A stretch of 64,000 nucleotides of DNA from Acanthosepion pharaonis. Its lineage: Eukaryota > Mollusca > Cephalopoda > Sepiida > Sepiidae. This document shows positions 53,290-63,461 of the stretch, one piece after another. Positions within the stretch are counted from its first letter, which is position 1. Each line of letters starts with the position of its first letter. The position numbers and the translations under genes are program-made. Under the pieces are notes generated by a model. The model made no database searches. It saw only the letters and a list, made by a program, of their open reading frames with translations, and had not been told where the DNA came from. The stretch is taken from the NCBI GenBank assembly GCA_903632075.3, contig CAHIKZ030000028.1:1116001-1180000 (forward strand), given 5' to 3'.

Positions 53290-53552
53290 TAATATTTATA
53301 AATGTAAAAGACAATAGAAAGACTGTATAAATATAAATAATATAATAATATAAATATTATATTATTTTCAGTTGACAATATGAATATATTAGCGTTTTCT
53401 AAATTCTTCCAGTTTCTAAAGACATTTTGTTTTGTTATTATTAGTTACTTTGTTTTAATAAAACCCATTTTGCCTTGAAAAAAGTCCACGTTGGACGAAA
53501 CGCGTCGGTCAATATTACAGTTTTCCTATTGTCTTTTACATTTATAAATTTC
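53290..53552 (+). mobile_element. Short element with hammerhead-like core (family A, copy 3)
   Basis: Ends ATTTATAAATGTAAAAGACA and the inverse of TGTCTTTTACATTTATAAAT make exact terminal inverted repeats of about 24 bp. It is shorter than the copies near 10.3 and 13.3 kb, but the right half with the motif is retained. Confidence 0.65.
53470..53510 (+). ncRNA. Hammerhead-like motif (family A)
   Basis: TTGCC stem I strand, core TTGAAAA, extra A, stem II GTCCA-CGT-TGGAC, GAAA, then CGC, GTC and GGTCAA. The core again has T at position 3 and A at position 8, and position 7 is changed to A, which the consensus permits. Stem I pairs only partly. Confidence 0.5.
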
Positions 53553-53639
53553 AAACAATATTAATAGTTCAATCAATAAATGTTTAATGATTCCTGTGTG
53601 GAAACGGCAATTTTCACCATTAACATTACCATTCTTGTA

Positions 53640-54490
53640 GATTGTACAGTGAGTAGCGATGGTCAAATGCAAAAATAAATAATAGAATTGTTCAATACAC
53701 AAGATAGACAAAGATTGCAATATGCAATAACAAGAGAAAGAAAAGAACAGGGCAAAAATAATATAATGCAAACAAACAGTATATAGGCAAGACAAATCAA
53801 CAGTAATATGTCAAAAAGTTCACAAACTAAGAATTGACATTGACACACAGAAACAAGTTTGGACAAACGAACGCAGACAAGACAGATTAAAGTCAAACTG
53901 CAAGCCGGCCTATTTTATTGTCTGTGAAAAAAATAATCCTAGAATGCATAAAGGGGAAGGCCAAGTGTTTTGCAGTCATTCCCCAACAAGATTGAAACCG
54001 GCGCAGTTTAGTTTATGTATGGCCGACACCTTACCAGAGATTCTTTTCGCATCATCTTCCTTTGACTTATACTATAAAATAGCTTTCCTCTATAAGTAAT
54101 ACTTGTATTGTTGGATGAGTAACCATGGTCAAATGTAAAATAAATAACAGAACTGTCCAGCAAACAAAATTGACAAAGATTGGAATATCAAGAAAAAAAA
54201 AAAGAAAGGAATAGATGAAAAAGAATATAAAGCAAACAAACAGTATATAGGCAAGACAAATCAACGGTAATATGACAAAAAGATCACCAACTAAGAATTG
54301 ACATTGACACACAAAAGCAAGTTCGGACAAACGAACGTAGCGTTCTGACTTCACAAGATAGATCGAACTGAGTCATATGAAACTGCAAAGTGGCCTATTT
54401 ATTGGCTAAGAAAACACAAACATACATTTGTGTGTTTCTGCCTATAAAAGGGAGTTGGAAAGTGTTTTGCAGTCATTCCCATGGAGACTG
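53640..54490. repeat. Tandemly duplicated ~460-bp segment
   Basis: First copy about 53640-53990, second about 54105-54490. Shared words include GCAAACAAACAGTATATAGG, CAAGACAAATCAAC, CTAAGAATTGACATTGACAC and GTGTTTTGCAGTCATTCCC. The function is unknown; the second copy has TATAAAAGGGAG near its end. Confidence 0.8.
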
Positions 54491-55320
54491 AAATTAACTA
54501 TTCTAAATGCTTAAAGACCTCCATGTGAAAATTTAAACGAGAAAAAATTTTCTGATTTCTTTTACTTCGTAAATCTCAATCGTGTGCCTTATAAGGGCAA
54601 TCGGAATTTCATATTGAAATCAGATCAATTCCTTGCTGCCGGAGTACGAGGCATTGTGAAGTGATTGCACAGCTTTTTTTTTCATTTTCTTTTTCCGTTT
54701 TTTTTTTTTGATTTGTTTTATTTCCCATAGTAAATTTTGTAATTGCTGATGGATATATTTTTTATGGAATGTCGAGTCAAATAACATTGTCCGTTTACTT
54801 ACGCCTTGTCTCGGTGACGACGTCACGTTTGCGTGTTTGGAGACATACAATCGTTAACTCCGAAGGACAGCTTATTGAATTGCAAAAAGTTTTGAATTAC
54901 TTTTGCTCACGTTCCGTTGTTTGTTCAGTTTGTAGTGTTGACTAAACTATTTTAAGACGCGAGACTTCGAAGATGTTGGTTAAACAATTGTTTATCAATC
55001 GCCGGAAAATGTCGCAGCTTTGCTTACCTTCTTGCCTCAAATCGGCAATACTGACGCGTTCAAGAAGAAAGGTCGGTGTTTTTAATGAGCCCTGAAATCA
55101 GCAGGAAATCCGTCAACTTCGGCTGAAGTATTCCATCGGAGGTCAATTGATTTCACACGCCTAATTAAAGAACCAGCAAACTATTTCGAAAGGCGTTATT
55201 TTTCGGATATAGCATTATTATAACAAATTAAGTGTAGGAGAAAAAGAAATTGAAAAAAAAAGTAAAGAATATTAAAAGAATAGGCCGCACCAGAGGTAGT
55301 TTGGCTCAACACCGGAAATG
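54491..55320. other. Spacer, no recognised gene
   Basis: No match to other repeats in the window. It holds a CRE-like ACGACGTCACG (54818) and a 41-codon frame beginning MLVKQLFINRRKMSQ (54973). Neither is enough to call a gene or promoter. Confidence 0.35.
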
Positions 55321-55329
55321 GCTACGAAG

Positions 55330-55800
55330 CCAAAACATCAACCTGAAACCTCGAGCTATATTTTTAAATAGATCCGTCAAATCAAGATTCCTATGGATAT
55401 CATGCACGGCACCAAACTCGTTTAGAAATATCTAAACTGCTAACTATATACAACTTCTTTCTAAGATCAATGGTTAAGTTTTGAGCGAGTGAAGCCAGGG
55501 CTTTTGACAAAGATAACCCTTCTTTGAACATCTGGCGCTACATATTCTCAAACAAAGAACTGTACCAAATAATAGAAACCACATCACTTGAAGACTTCCA
55601 ACAGCAGCAACAACTAAAATGGATAGCATATGTAACTCAAAGAGAAAATAATGACATAATCAAGATATTAGCTTTCCAAACTACTTCAAACAAAAGGTTA
55701 AGATGGAAACTCTCATCAATACTGGAAAGAGCTATAATAGCTACTGGACGGAAGAAAACTGTTTTCCTAAAAAAGTGTTTTAAAAGAAAGATTTTATAAA
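55330..55800 (+). pseudogene. LINE C-terminal fragment
   Basis: The 91-codon frame (55524-55799) reads NKELYQIIETTSLEDFQQQQ, LKWIAYVTQRENNDIIKILA, SNKRLRWKLSSILERAI. This is the post-catalytic end of a LINE protein, also seen as short pieces at 24000-24270 and 26085-26245. The first ATG has no special significance because the upstream frame (MDIMHGTKL-like) continues the similarity with frameshifts. Polymerase motifs are absent. Confidence 0.7.
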
Positions 55801-56032
55801 TTTCAACTGAAACGGTACTGACTGCTCGGCCAATGAATGCCAAATATTTCCTTATAGGGAAACGGCTAATATTACCATTACTATTATCATGCATCTGCTT
55901 CATAGACAGGTAGATATATTGTATGTACATTTTGAATATACAATTCAGGTTATATGTACGCGCATATGTCGATGACATGTTTTAAATTATTACAGTGTAA
56001 ATTTGCATTTTTTATATATGTGCGTGCGTACA

Positions 56033-56036
<4 letters not shown>

Positions 56037-56110
<74 letters not shown>
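56037..56110. repeat. (CA)n-(TA)n compound microsatellite
   Basis: About 17 CA units and 19 TA units. Confidence 0.95.
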
Positions 56111-56112
<2 letters not shown>

Positions 56113-56240
56113 GCTACAAGTATATAATGCTATTATGTTTCGTAAGAGGGCATTCTTTTCTAAGAAATAACATAATAGACAATTAGTAATATAAAGTAAT
56201 AGATTTTTTTTCACTATCTCGCGCGGCAATTCACACACGC

Positions 56241-56245
<5 letters not shown>

Positions 56246-56303
<58 letters not shown>

Positions 56304-56331
56304 TATATATATATATGTGTGTGTGTGTGTA
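56246..56331. repeat. (CA)n-(TA)-(GT)n tract
   Basis: About 27 CA units, a short TA stretch, then GT units; a near-palindromic simple repeat. Confidence 0.95.
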
Positions 56332-56483
56332 ATGTTACAATATGAAACAATGTCCCTCGTTAGTTCCAACTATTGTTCCAAAAACGTCATTTAAATTTGC
56401 CCGGTCCTTCTTACAGCGACATCATCATTATGCAGTTGCAGCCATGTTGTCTAAAAATCTGAATTTTAGAATATTTTAGAATT

Positions 56484-56747
56484 TTAGAATATTTGAACAA
56501 GAATTTGAAAAGAACATGTGCTTTTATATAAATATTGTATGTTCTGCAGCAAACCTTCTTTTATACATGTTTCGTAAAATATGACAGACGAATAATAGCT
56601 TGTGAGCTTTTTGTTTAAATTTTTCTTGTGCCTTTTCAGGACTGGGGGTGTGGAGAAATTGTCTATAATGTTTATTGTCATTAACGCTTTCGTATAATTC
56701 CTGATGCGATTTTCAAGAGTTGGGATGATTTTCGTAGTAACTAGCAT
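56484..56747 (-). pseudogene. Possible Penelope-like N-terminal fragment
   Basis: The minus-strand frame has FSTPPVLKRHKKNLNKKL and FYETCIKEGLLQN, reminiscent of the lysine-rich helical region that precedes the reverse transcriptase in Penelope-like proteins. No catalytic motif follows. The assignment is weak. Confidence 0.3.
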
Positions 56748-56759
56748 ATTAGTGTATTT

Positions 56760-57080
56760 GTTTTGTTTCCTATCCTGTGTCGTGTGAGAGTAGTAATAAG
56801 TTTATTTTTAGTGGAGTTCTTGTTTAGTTTCCGAACAGAACCATAGAACCTTGGCTACGTTTGAGAAAGAAAACCCCCACCCCCAAAACACTGCAATTTA
56901 GGGCAAATCTTTTCTATTTTTGTGAGAAGTACTTCTAATATCTTCAAACATTTTTATTAATTGATATTTTTTACGGCTTATCAACCCTTTGCAGGTTATT
57001 TAAAGCCATAAAATATTTTTAGATGGTAATAATTTTATGGAGATAATAATAATTTACTGATAAAAGTATTACTAATTAAC
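56760..57080. other. Spacer, nothing recognised
   Basis: No feature seen. Confidence 0.45.
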
Positions 57081-57084
57081 CCAT

Positions 57085-57500
57085 AGCTGATGGAAGATGA
57101 GGTGGACTTATACCATTCCCAAAGGTATTTGCACCTAAGTGAATATAACGAACACTACTGGGACTGAGGCATGGCTCTCCGATTTCTAATATGCAGACGT
57201 TATCTATAACAGCATCCACACATCCAAGCTTACAGCGCCTAGTATTTGCAAGTGGATATTCATTTAGATACTAGACTGGCAATTAGGTCTCATTGATTTT
57301 TTGTTGAATTAATTAGATGTCACCGTAAATTTTTTCTCTCTCATTTTTCGCTTTTTTTTTCTCTGACTTTTCTTTACCGGTTTGTTGCTTCCTTGCCATC
57401 TACAATCTTCAAAGCTTTAACTGCAACACCAGTGGCAATCTCCTGTCTTCCTAAAACCTGTTCTTTTATTGTCCCTTCTTGGCTCCAAGGTCATATCCAT
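57085..57500 (-). repeat. SINE-like segment and dispersed repeat shared with 16665
   Basis: 57100-57215 is a diverged inverse copy of the tRNA-derived SINE at 44165-44385 (CACCTAAGTGAATATAACGA, TGGCTCTCCGA). 57230-57500 is the dispersed repeat of 16665-16992 (GGCAATTAGGTCTCA, CTGTCTTCCTAAAACC). Confidence 0.55.
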
Positions 57501-57704
57501 AGTGCCCCTTCCAGCTTTCATTTGAAGACACATTTCTATACTGTAAATTCAGAAGAACTAATTTAACACTGTAAAGACGTGCATTTCAGATGTTCTTAGA
57601 TGGCATTAGATAAGATGCTACCAGATGAACATCCACGGCTATATCGCTACGCCTGTAAACCTCCTGTAGATATAGGTTGTCTGACGTGTGGCGGGTCCAG
57701 TCCA

Positions 57705-57716
57705 GATGACGTCATC
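57705..57716. promoter_or_regulatory. Palindromic CRE-type word GATGACGTCATC
   Basis: Contains a perfect TGACGTCA, the consensus cAMP-response/ATF site. No adjacent gene or TATA element gives it context, so chance is possible. Confidence 0.2.
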
Positions 57717-57819
57717 AAGATAAAAAAAAAAGAGTGGGACTTTTTACTTCGGACAACAAAATGAAATGTTAATGCTGTTCTTTGTAAAGCATACATGTTC
57801 CTTAAGCATACATAAACCA

Positions 57820-57892
57820 AAATCTACAATCAATAAATAAACGATAAACAATTTATCAAACCTCGAATCCCCAAATAGACACAACTAAATGT

Positions 57893-57928
<36 letters not shown>

Positions 57929-58026
57929 CAACACCGAATAACAAAGTAATCAATACAAAATAAATAAAAACTGACACTAAAAGCATGAAACAGACTGTCA
58001 CCGCTGGGTGTTGAGCGCAATGTTTG

Positions 58027-58081
<55 letters not shown>
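57820..58081 (+). repeat. Direct repeat flanking the fold-back, left copy
   Basis: ATCAATAAATAAACGATAAA through CATCGAATCCCCAAATAG-like words and TGAAACAGACTGTCACCG to TGCTTATATA. Repeated at 58604-58815. An AAT microsatellite (57896-57928) lies inside, longer than in the right copy. Confidence 0.85.
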
Positions 58082-58084
<3 letters not shown>

Positions 58085-58115
58085 GAAATGGACAAAGTCC
58101 GACAATTTATTTATT

Positions 58116-58495
58116 AAAGACATTTTTTATGTTTAACGTTCTTTTTTTATAGATACAAGTATTTAAGTAAATACTCTGTTTATAATAAACAGTATTAAAC
58201 AACATTTATTCATGAGCAGTTATGAATGTACGAGATTCATGGAAGATTGAAGTTTATAAGCAGTAAATTCGACCTTGCCTGCCGAACGCTCCTTTGTGGC
58301 TGAGTAAGCACGTCAGCGTAAATGACGGTTCTGTATAGGATACAGGTTCGATTCCTGTCGGAGAATGCATATTTTCTATGAAAATTTCTCGGACATTCAG
58401 GCCGGTAAATGTTATTTAATACTGTTTATTATAAATAGAGCATTTACTTAAATATTTGTATCTATAAAAAAGAACGTTAAACATAAAAATGTCTT
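58116..58495 (+). mobile_element. Fold-back element with a 76-nt tRNA-like core
   Basis: Arms 58116-58209 and 58405-58495 are inverse repeats of about 92 bp (TTTATAATAAACAGTATTAA against TTAATACTGTTTATTATAAA). The centre holds the tRNA-like 58288-58363. It is bounded by TA tracts and by direct repeats on both sides, as if inserted or duplicated together with them. The same family occurs, rearranged and inverted, at 9330-9860. Confidence 0.75.
58288..58363 (+). tRNA. tRNA-like sequence (SINE/pseudo-tRNA)
   Basis: Exactly 76 nt. It has CTCC/GGAG acceptor pairing of 4-5 bp, the A-box-like TGGCTGAGTAAGC, a 5-bp anticodon-type stem CGTCA/TGACG with 7-nt loop GCGTAAA, and a T arm ACAGG-TTCGATT-CCTGT with a perfect stem and B box GGTTCGATTCC. 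Position 33 would be C rather than U and the acceptor is incomplete, so translation function is unlikely. Anticodon GTA would be read literally. A Pol III promoter role is plausible. Confidence 0.55.
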
Positions 58496-58603
58496 AAAAT
58501 ATATATATATATATGATAAAACTACAGCTTTGGTATATTTATGTGTATCTACACCTGATAGAGCGTATGCAATTTTTAGAATAAAAATAAATTGAAATAA
58601 ACA

Positions 58604-58777
58604 AAACATCTAAATCAATAAATAAACGATAAACAATTTAACAAACATCGAATCCCCAAATAGACACAACTAAATGTTATAATAATAATCAACACCGAAT
58701 AACAAAGCAATGAATAAAAAACTGACACTAAAAGCATGAAACAGACTGTCACCGCTGGGTGTCGAGCGCAATGTTTG

Positions 58778-58815
<38 letters not shown>
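58604..58815 (+). repeat. Direct repeat flanking the fold-back, right copy
   Basis: Matches 57820-58081 with a short AAT tract, ending in TA repeats (58784-58814). Confidence 0.85.
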
Positions 58816-58817
<2 letters not shown>

Positions 58818-59079
58818 GGACTCTCCCGTCGGTTTCGACGTATGAGGATCTGCCAGCTTATTGATTCAGTTATGAAAGTTTATGCGATAATCTTAAGTGG
58901 CATTTAAGACCTGCTAGTGATTTACAAATGAGTCCACATATGGAGCAGGTGTGAGAATTGTGAGATGAGAGCACTGTTAGATTGGCTGACCTTTTAGATC
59001 TTGCTCTCGCTTCTTGAAGATGATTCAGACAAGCAGATTGAAAATTGCTGAGTTCACTAAAACACGTTGATATATATAA

Positions 59080-59086
<7 letters not shown>
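58816..59086. other. Spacer, nothing recognised
   Basis: No gene or repeat recognised. Confidence 0.4.

Positions 59087-59151
<65 letters not shown>
59087..59151. repeat. (TA)n microsatellite
   Basis: More than 30 TA units. Confidence 0.97.
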
Positions 59152-59157
<6 letters not shown>

Positions 59158-59229
59158 CGTGTGTTAAAAATATAGTTTTAATGTATACTATATTTAGGGA
59201 TTAATGTGCTCAAGGATAGAGCGTATCTA

Positions 59230-59350
59230 AATATAAAAGTGGAAATTTATTTGATAAGTGCTGTAAACTGAAATTGTGTAGAATTTAATTTTCTTCCTAA
59301 TTATACCCTTGATTGTCTTGGAAGTGGTCGTGAAGATCCTAGTATTACGA
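59230..59350 (-). pseudogene. Penelope-like endonuclease-region fragment, inverted
   Basis: The minus strand matches 63548-63640 base for base in long words (GGTATAATTAGGAAGAAAAT, CACTTATCAAATAAATTTC). It is therefore a piece of the linker/GIY-YIG region in opposite orientation to the element that follows. Confidence 0.75.
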
Positions 59351-59425
59351 ATGCATACCGTAGCTTGAAGATTGCAGATTGCATTTAAGTATGAAACAGA
59401 CTGTCGCCGTTGGGAGTTGACCTGA

Positions 59426-59935
59426 ATGTCAAACCCAAATCTCGTTTACAAGATTTCCAATTTCAAACTTTGTATCACTGAAACGTTGGCTTTAAGTCTT
59501 GGCTTAAAATTTGCCACGGTATTAAAAAAAGATGACATTCTTACAGCATTAACAAAAAAATATATAGATTCAGCCGCACAGAATTTGAAAAATAGTTTCA
59601 TAGAAGGTATCTTAGCAGCCAATCTTACAAATAACCGATGAAACTATATTACCTACGATGTACTTAACGTCATAAAAAAATGATCCCGGATTAAAAATAT
59701 AATCATCACCACATCTAATAAAGGAGGTGGAATAATCGGTGCTAATACAGTATGATATCTACCGAGGCATTTGTGACCTACCGTAAATGAGAATGTATTC
59801 ATAATTGCTGGAAAATGTTTAGGAAAAACGTTGACCTCTTTACTGTTTTTATAAAAGACATCAGAGCAGTTTACAAATAAAGGTAGTTCCTATATCTAGG
59901 ACTGATTTTAAATGTGATTTAAGTTTAAGCGTCTA
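59426..59935 (+). pseudogene. Penelope-like element, N-terminal part
   Basis: The 71-codon frame carries ISNFKLCITETLALSLGLKF and KYIDSAAQNLKNSFIEGILA, the N-terminal region of a Penelope-type protein. After the stop it continues frameshifted with ITTSNKGGGII-like words (about 59702-59735) and further remnants to 59930. The reverse transcriptase resumes at about 61345, separated by a 1.4-kb block of inserted DNA. Confidence 0.8.
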
Positions 59936-60083
59936 ATGATTGTTTTCTTTTTCTTTCAGAATTGGCGGACATTTGGGCGATATTATTTTTCATACATAAT
60001 TGCCCTGACTTAAATAACATGATCCAATAGAGAAATATATAAATTTTCACCAATAACACTGATTTATTTACTGCTGACTTTGA

Positions 60084-60235
60084 TCCGTCTTAATGAAACA
60101 CCCTTATATATAATCCATTTTAATGAAACACCCTTATATATAATCCCTCTTAATGAAACACCCCTATATATCATCCGTCTTAATGAAACACCCTTATATA
60201 TAATCCCTCTTAATGAAATACCCTTTATTAAAATT
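60084..60235. repeat. 30-bp tandem repeat, ~5 copies
   Basis: CTTAATGAAACACCC followed by TTATATATAATCCCT repeats with a few substitutions. Confidence 0.92.
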
Positions 60236-60301
60236 ACTATTTGATGATTTTTTTTTGTATAAAAAACAATGCTTTTTAGTACATAACCAGTTCACTGTTC
60301 T

Positions 60302-60352
60302 CTACCTTTAACCCTAACCCTATCTTCTAATCCTAGCCCTAACCCTAGCATA
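60302..60352. repeat. Short interstitial telomere-like stretch
   Basis: AACCCTAACCCTA, then CTTCTAATCCTAG, then CCCTAACCCTAG: about five degenerate CCCTAA units. It is internal, so not a chromosome end. Confidence 0.6.
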
Positions 60353-60689
60353 TTTCATACTTCCAACTATTGGTAAATATCATACCATATTAGAAAATGA
60401 ATAGTAGATATCATATTTATAGTAGATAATGGACCGTTGATATACTATAGTAGCACCGAATAATCATTATGGATACCAACGTCTATATTAAAAATTAGAA
60501 TGGCGACAATACTTACAAAACACTCAACGAACAAACAAAAAAATGAAAAAAAACTTAATCGTGGACCTCTCGAATACGGCTTGGCCAAACCAGACATACC
60601 GATTGTGTTCCAATCTATATAATTTTTATTTAAAATACACTAAGAATATTTTACTTACTGGAAATAGTAAATTTAATCATTTTGTTGTT

Positions 60690-61000
60690 CATGATGACGG
60701 TCGTCTTCGAGTATAGAATCCAGAGGTTAGCAGTGAATATTTCGAAGACAGTAGGGAAGCGTAGTTCAGGTTAGCAGTAGATATTTTGGTAAAAGTAGCA
60801 GAGCGTAGTTCGTCCTTCTGTTCCTCTTCGCCTGACAAGCTGGCACTGGACATTCGGTGAGAGTAAACAAAATGGCCGCCTTTATACACGACGGATTGAA
60901 TGTTCTACGTCTTCTGATTGGTTAACCTTCTATTGGTGGACTATAAAACGAGTCAAGTCATTTTGACTGGCTCACTTGTACATAATGTATCTGTTGAAGC
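60690..61000 (-). mobile_element. Diverged LTR of family 2
   Basis: The minus strand reproduces GTGAGCCAGTCAAAATGA, TATAGTCCACCAATAGAAGG, TTAACCAATCAGAAG, CGTGTATAAAGGCGGCCATTTTG of the LTR at 30371-30671. The outer ends have decayed, so borders are approximate. It lies inside the interrupted Penelope-like element. Confidence 0.75.
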
Positions 61001-61344
61001 TTGAATAAGCATGGAATAATAATAATACAACACAAAATGTACGTAACAAAATGTATTGAAACAATGAAAAAAGGTACACAATATTTACAGGTAGTTTTGG
61101 TATATTCTTGGGAAGACTGTTCCTGCAGAATGGGTTGACTAAGTCGCAGTCGGGCAGAGTCTCTGGATTCGATCTCTTAATCTTCCGTCGTCTTCCGGTA
61201 CCAACCCATATTTATATGGTCGGTACTCCACTTATGTAAATTAGGTGTATCATACACAACAGTATCCAAAAATTGTAACACATTTAGCTTTCAATTAAAA
61301 CTAAAATGAAATCTTCAAGAATGATTTTTCATTTTAAAAAATTC

Positions 61345-61862
61345 ATTTTAAACGTTAGGTATCGAAAATTCAGTGGAGGCCCCTGGTATAATGTATAATC
61401 TTAGTGCACGCAACAAATCAGGTATTGCAAAAATCCTAACTGCGTTCTTAGGCACCATCAACCCAACGCACATTAAACACTGGTGATTCAATGCGAAACA
61501 TAAACATGGAAAGAAAAGTATGACTAGTTTAGATATCAAATCATTATATACAAAATGCACCAAAATAATGCGAAACCAAATCAAAAATCCAATGAAAAGT
61601 TCTCCCTACCTGTCTATAAGATTATAAAACTGTAAATTAATCACTAACCACTGTTACTTTTCTTTCAATAAAAAATTCCGTAAGCAAAAATTCGGTTTAC
61701 CTCTGGGATCACCTATTAATGCTGTTCTTGCTTGTCTTTTCTTAGAACTTCTAGAGTCCGGTCCATTTAAATACATCATGCCAAAAACTCCTTTTACCTA
61801 AGATACATTGATGACGTTCTTTTATTATATTCTCATAATATAAATCTATTAGGCATAATAAT
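61345..61862 (+). pseudogene. Penelope-like reverse transcriptase, middle part
   Basis: AKILTAFLGTINPTHIKH, then TSLDIKSLYTKCTK with motif A (SLDI), then NKKFRKQKFGLPLGSPINAV and LACLFLELLESGPFKYI (motif B). RYIDDVLLLYSHN at 61801 keeps the catalytic IDD. A stop lies just before RYIDD, along with several frameshifts. The sequence is clearly different from the Penelope-like copy at 46673, so two lineages are present in the window. Confidence 0.9.
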
Positions 61863-62660
61863 CGTGTCGGAATTGGCTAATAAGATAATAAACATAATAA
61901 TTGTCATGGGCCCTTACTTATAACTACAGAATGAACTCTTCCTAACACTATGTATACTACGCCTCTCAAGAGAGAGGGTCGAATCGAGCCGAGCTTCTCG
62001 ACATGATGGTCGAACTCTCTGCCTAAGGGTAGAGTCTCGTTCGGGGAGGTTGACCAACCCGATCCCGTTTATACGGGTTCTACGGGTATTTTTGGGCCGA
62101 GCTTACGGGCTCGGGAAACCCACGGTGAACTCGGCCTTGTGCCACATGCAACACTCGTGGGGTGGTGGCTAGATATCGAGTCAAGCCGATAGTAGTTCAC
62201 TCCAAACCAGACTGACAGTCATACTAACACCTTCCACATCTTGTATTATTATTTCGTGTAATATACCTTCATGATTTCTACTCTTGTGTTCGTGTTGTTC
62301 TTCCTTGCATGCATGTCGTCTGGATTCTGCATTCAACGGATGTCAGTTCTCATTGAAAAATACATCCCTACCCCTTACCAAAATGTAGCTAATAACCGAT
62401 ACAATGATACAGACATAAAGAAAACCCAGACACCCCTTGTCCAATTGAAATAGATTTATCTGTAACCATGGAAACGTGATTTTAGCTGTGTCTTTAAAAC
62501 CCAGTAATTTTAAAAGTTACTCCAAAATTCGCTTGAAGATGAAATGGAACTAATGTCTTTAATTTAATTGCAAAATTAAATTCGTGGCTTTTAGCTTCCA
62601 TTTTTGAAACATGGTTAGAACTGTGTAGCGGAAAAAACATATTTTAAATCAAGTAATTTG

Positions 62661-62714
<54 letters not shown>

Positions 62715-62735
62715 TTGCTATCGGTCGTCCATAAT
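61863..62735. mobile_element. Insertion with LTR family 1 copy inside the Penelope-like element
   Basis: ATAATAAT-like DNA stands at both borders (61855 and 62732). From about 61902 (TGTCATGGGCCC) to about 62310 it follows the LTR at 8694-9264: CGCCTCAAGAG-like start, CCCGTTTATACGGG stem-loop (62064-62077), GGCCTTGTGCCACATG and the T-rich 3' part, but the terminal CCATAACA is missing. 62310-62735 is unrecognised and holds a TA tract (62661-62706). Confidence 0.7.
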
Positions 62736-62737
62736 AA

Positions 62738-63060
62738 TAATGAAACTTAATAGAATTGAACCTACCATTGAATTCATAAATGAATTTGAAATAAATAAAT
62801 CTCCACCTACCCTCGTCATCTTATTAATATGTAACAATAAAAAATTAGATTTTATAGTGTATCTTAAACCCACTAACAAAAACGATCTAATTAATTTCTA
62901 TTTCAACCACAATCCAAAAATAAAATCAGGATTACTGATAGGAACACAGAGTCATTAGGATTATGTATCCCAGAATATTTATATGAAAAAGTGAAATACA
63001 CCGAGAAAACATTTAAACTTCTACACTACTCATTCTCAATGCTAGAAAAATAGCTTACAT
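62738..63060 (+). pseudogene. Penelope-like reverse transcriptase, thumb part
   Basis: The frame KLNRIEPTIEFINEFEINKS, LDFIVYLKPTNKNDLINFYF, NHNPKIKSGLLIG continues the protein of 61345-61862 after the insertion. It carries on frameshifted to YIENTFKLLHY-like words near 63000-63030. It contains no catalytic residues. Confidence 0.85.
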
Positions 63061-63461
63061 AATCCACAAATTTTAAAAACTAGACAACACCAATTCTCAA
63101 TGCTAGAAAAATAGCTTACATAATCCACAAATTTTAAAAACTAGACACCACCAATTCTCAATGCTAGAAAAATAGCTTACATAATCCACAAATTTTAAAA
63201 ACTAGACAGCACCAATTCTCAATGTTAGAAAAATAGCTTACATAATCCACAAATTTTAAAAACTAGACACCACCAATTCTCAATGCTAGAAAAATAGCTT
63301 ACATAATCCATAAATTTTAAAAACTAGACACCACCAATTCTCAATGCTAGAAAAATAGCTTACATAATCCACAAATTTTAAAAACTAGACACCACCAATT
63401 CTCAATGCTAGAAAAATAGCTTACATAATCCACAAATTTTAAAAACTAGACACACCAATAG
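63034..63461. repeat. 61-bp tandem repeat inside the Penelope-like ORF, 7 copies
   Basis: TCTCAATGCTAGAAAAATAG, then CTTACATAATCCACAAATTT, then TAAAAACTAGACACCACCAAT repeats with starts at 63034, 63095, 63156, 63217, 63278, 63339 and 63400. Copies are almost identical. Since 61 is not a multiple of three the expansion destroys the reading frame. Confidence 0.97.

Noticed and set aside
58288..58363. Functional tRNA-Tyr(GTA) gene
   Set aside because: C at position 33, an incomplete acceptor stem and placement inside a repeated fold-back indicate a tRNA-derived repeat.
60302..60352. Chromosome end
   Set aside because: Only about five degenerate CCCTAA units, internal to a transposon with sequence on both sides.
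62271..62453. 60-codon frame with a signal-peptide-like start
   Set aside because: The hydrophobic start is the T-rich 3' part of the LTR, and the rest has no similarity to anything recognised.
63034..63461. CRISPR-like array
   Set aside because: Units are contiguous 61-bp copies without unique spacers, within a eukaryotic retroelement.
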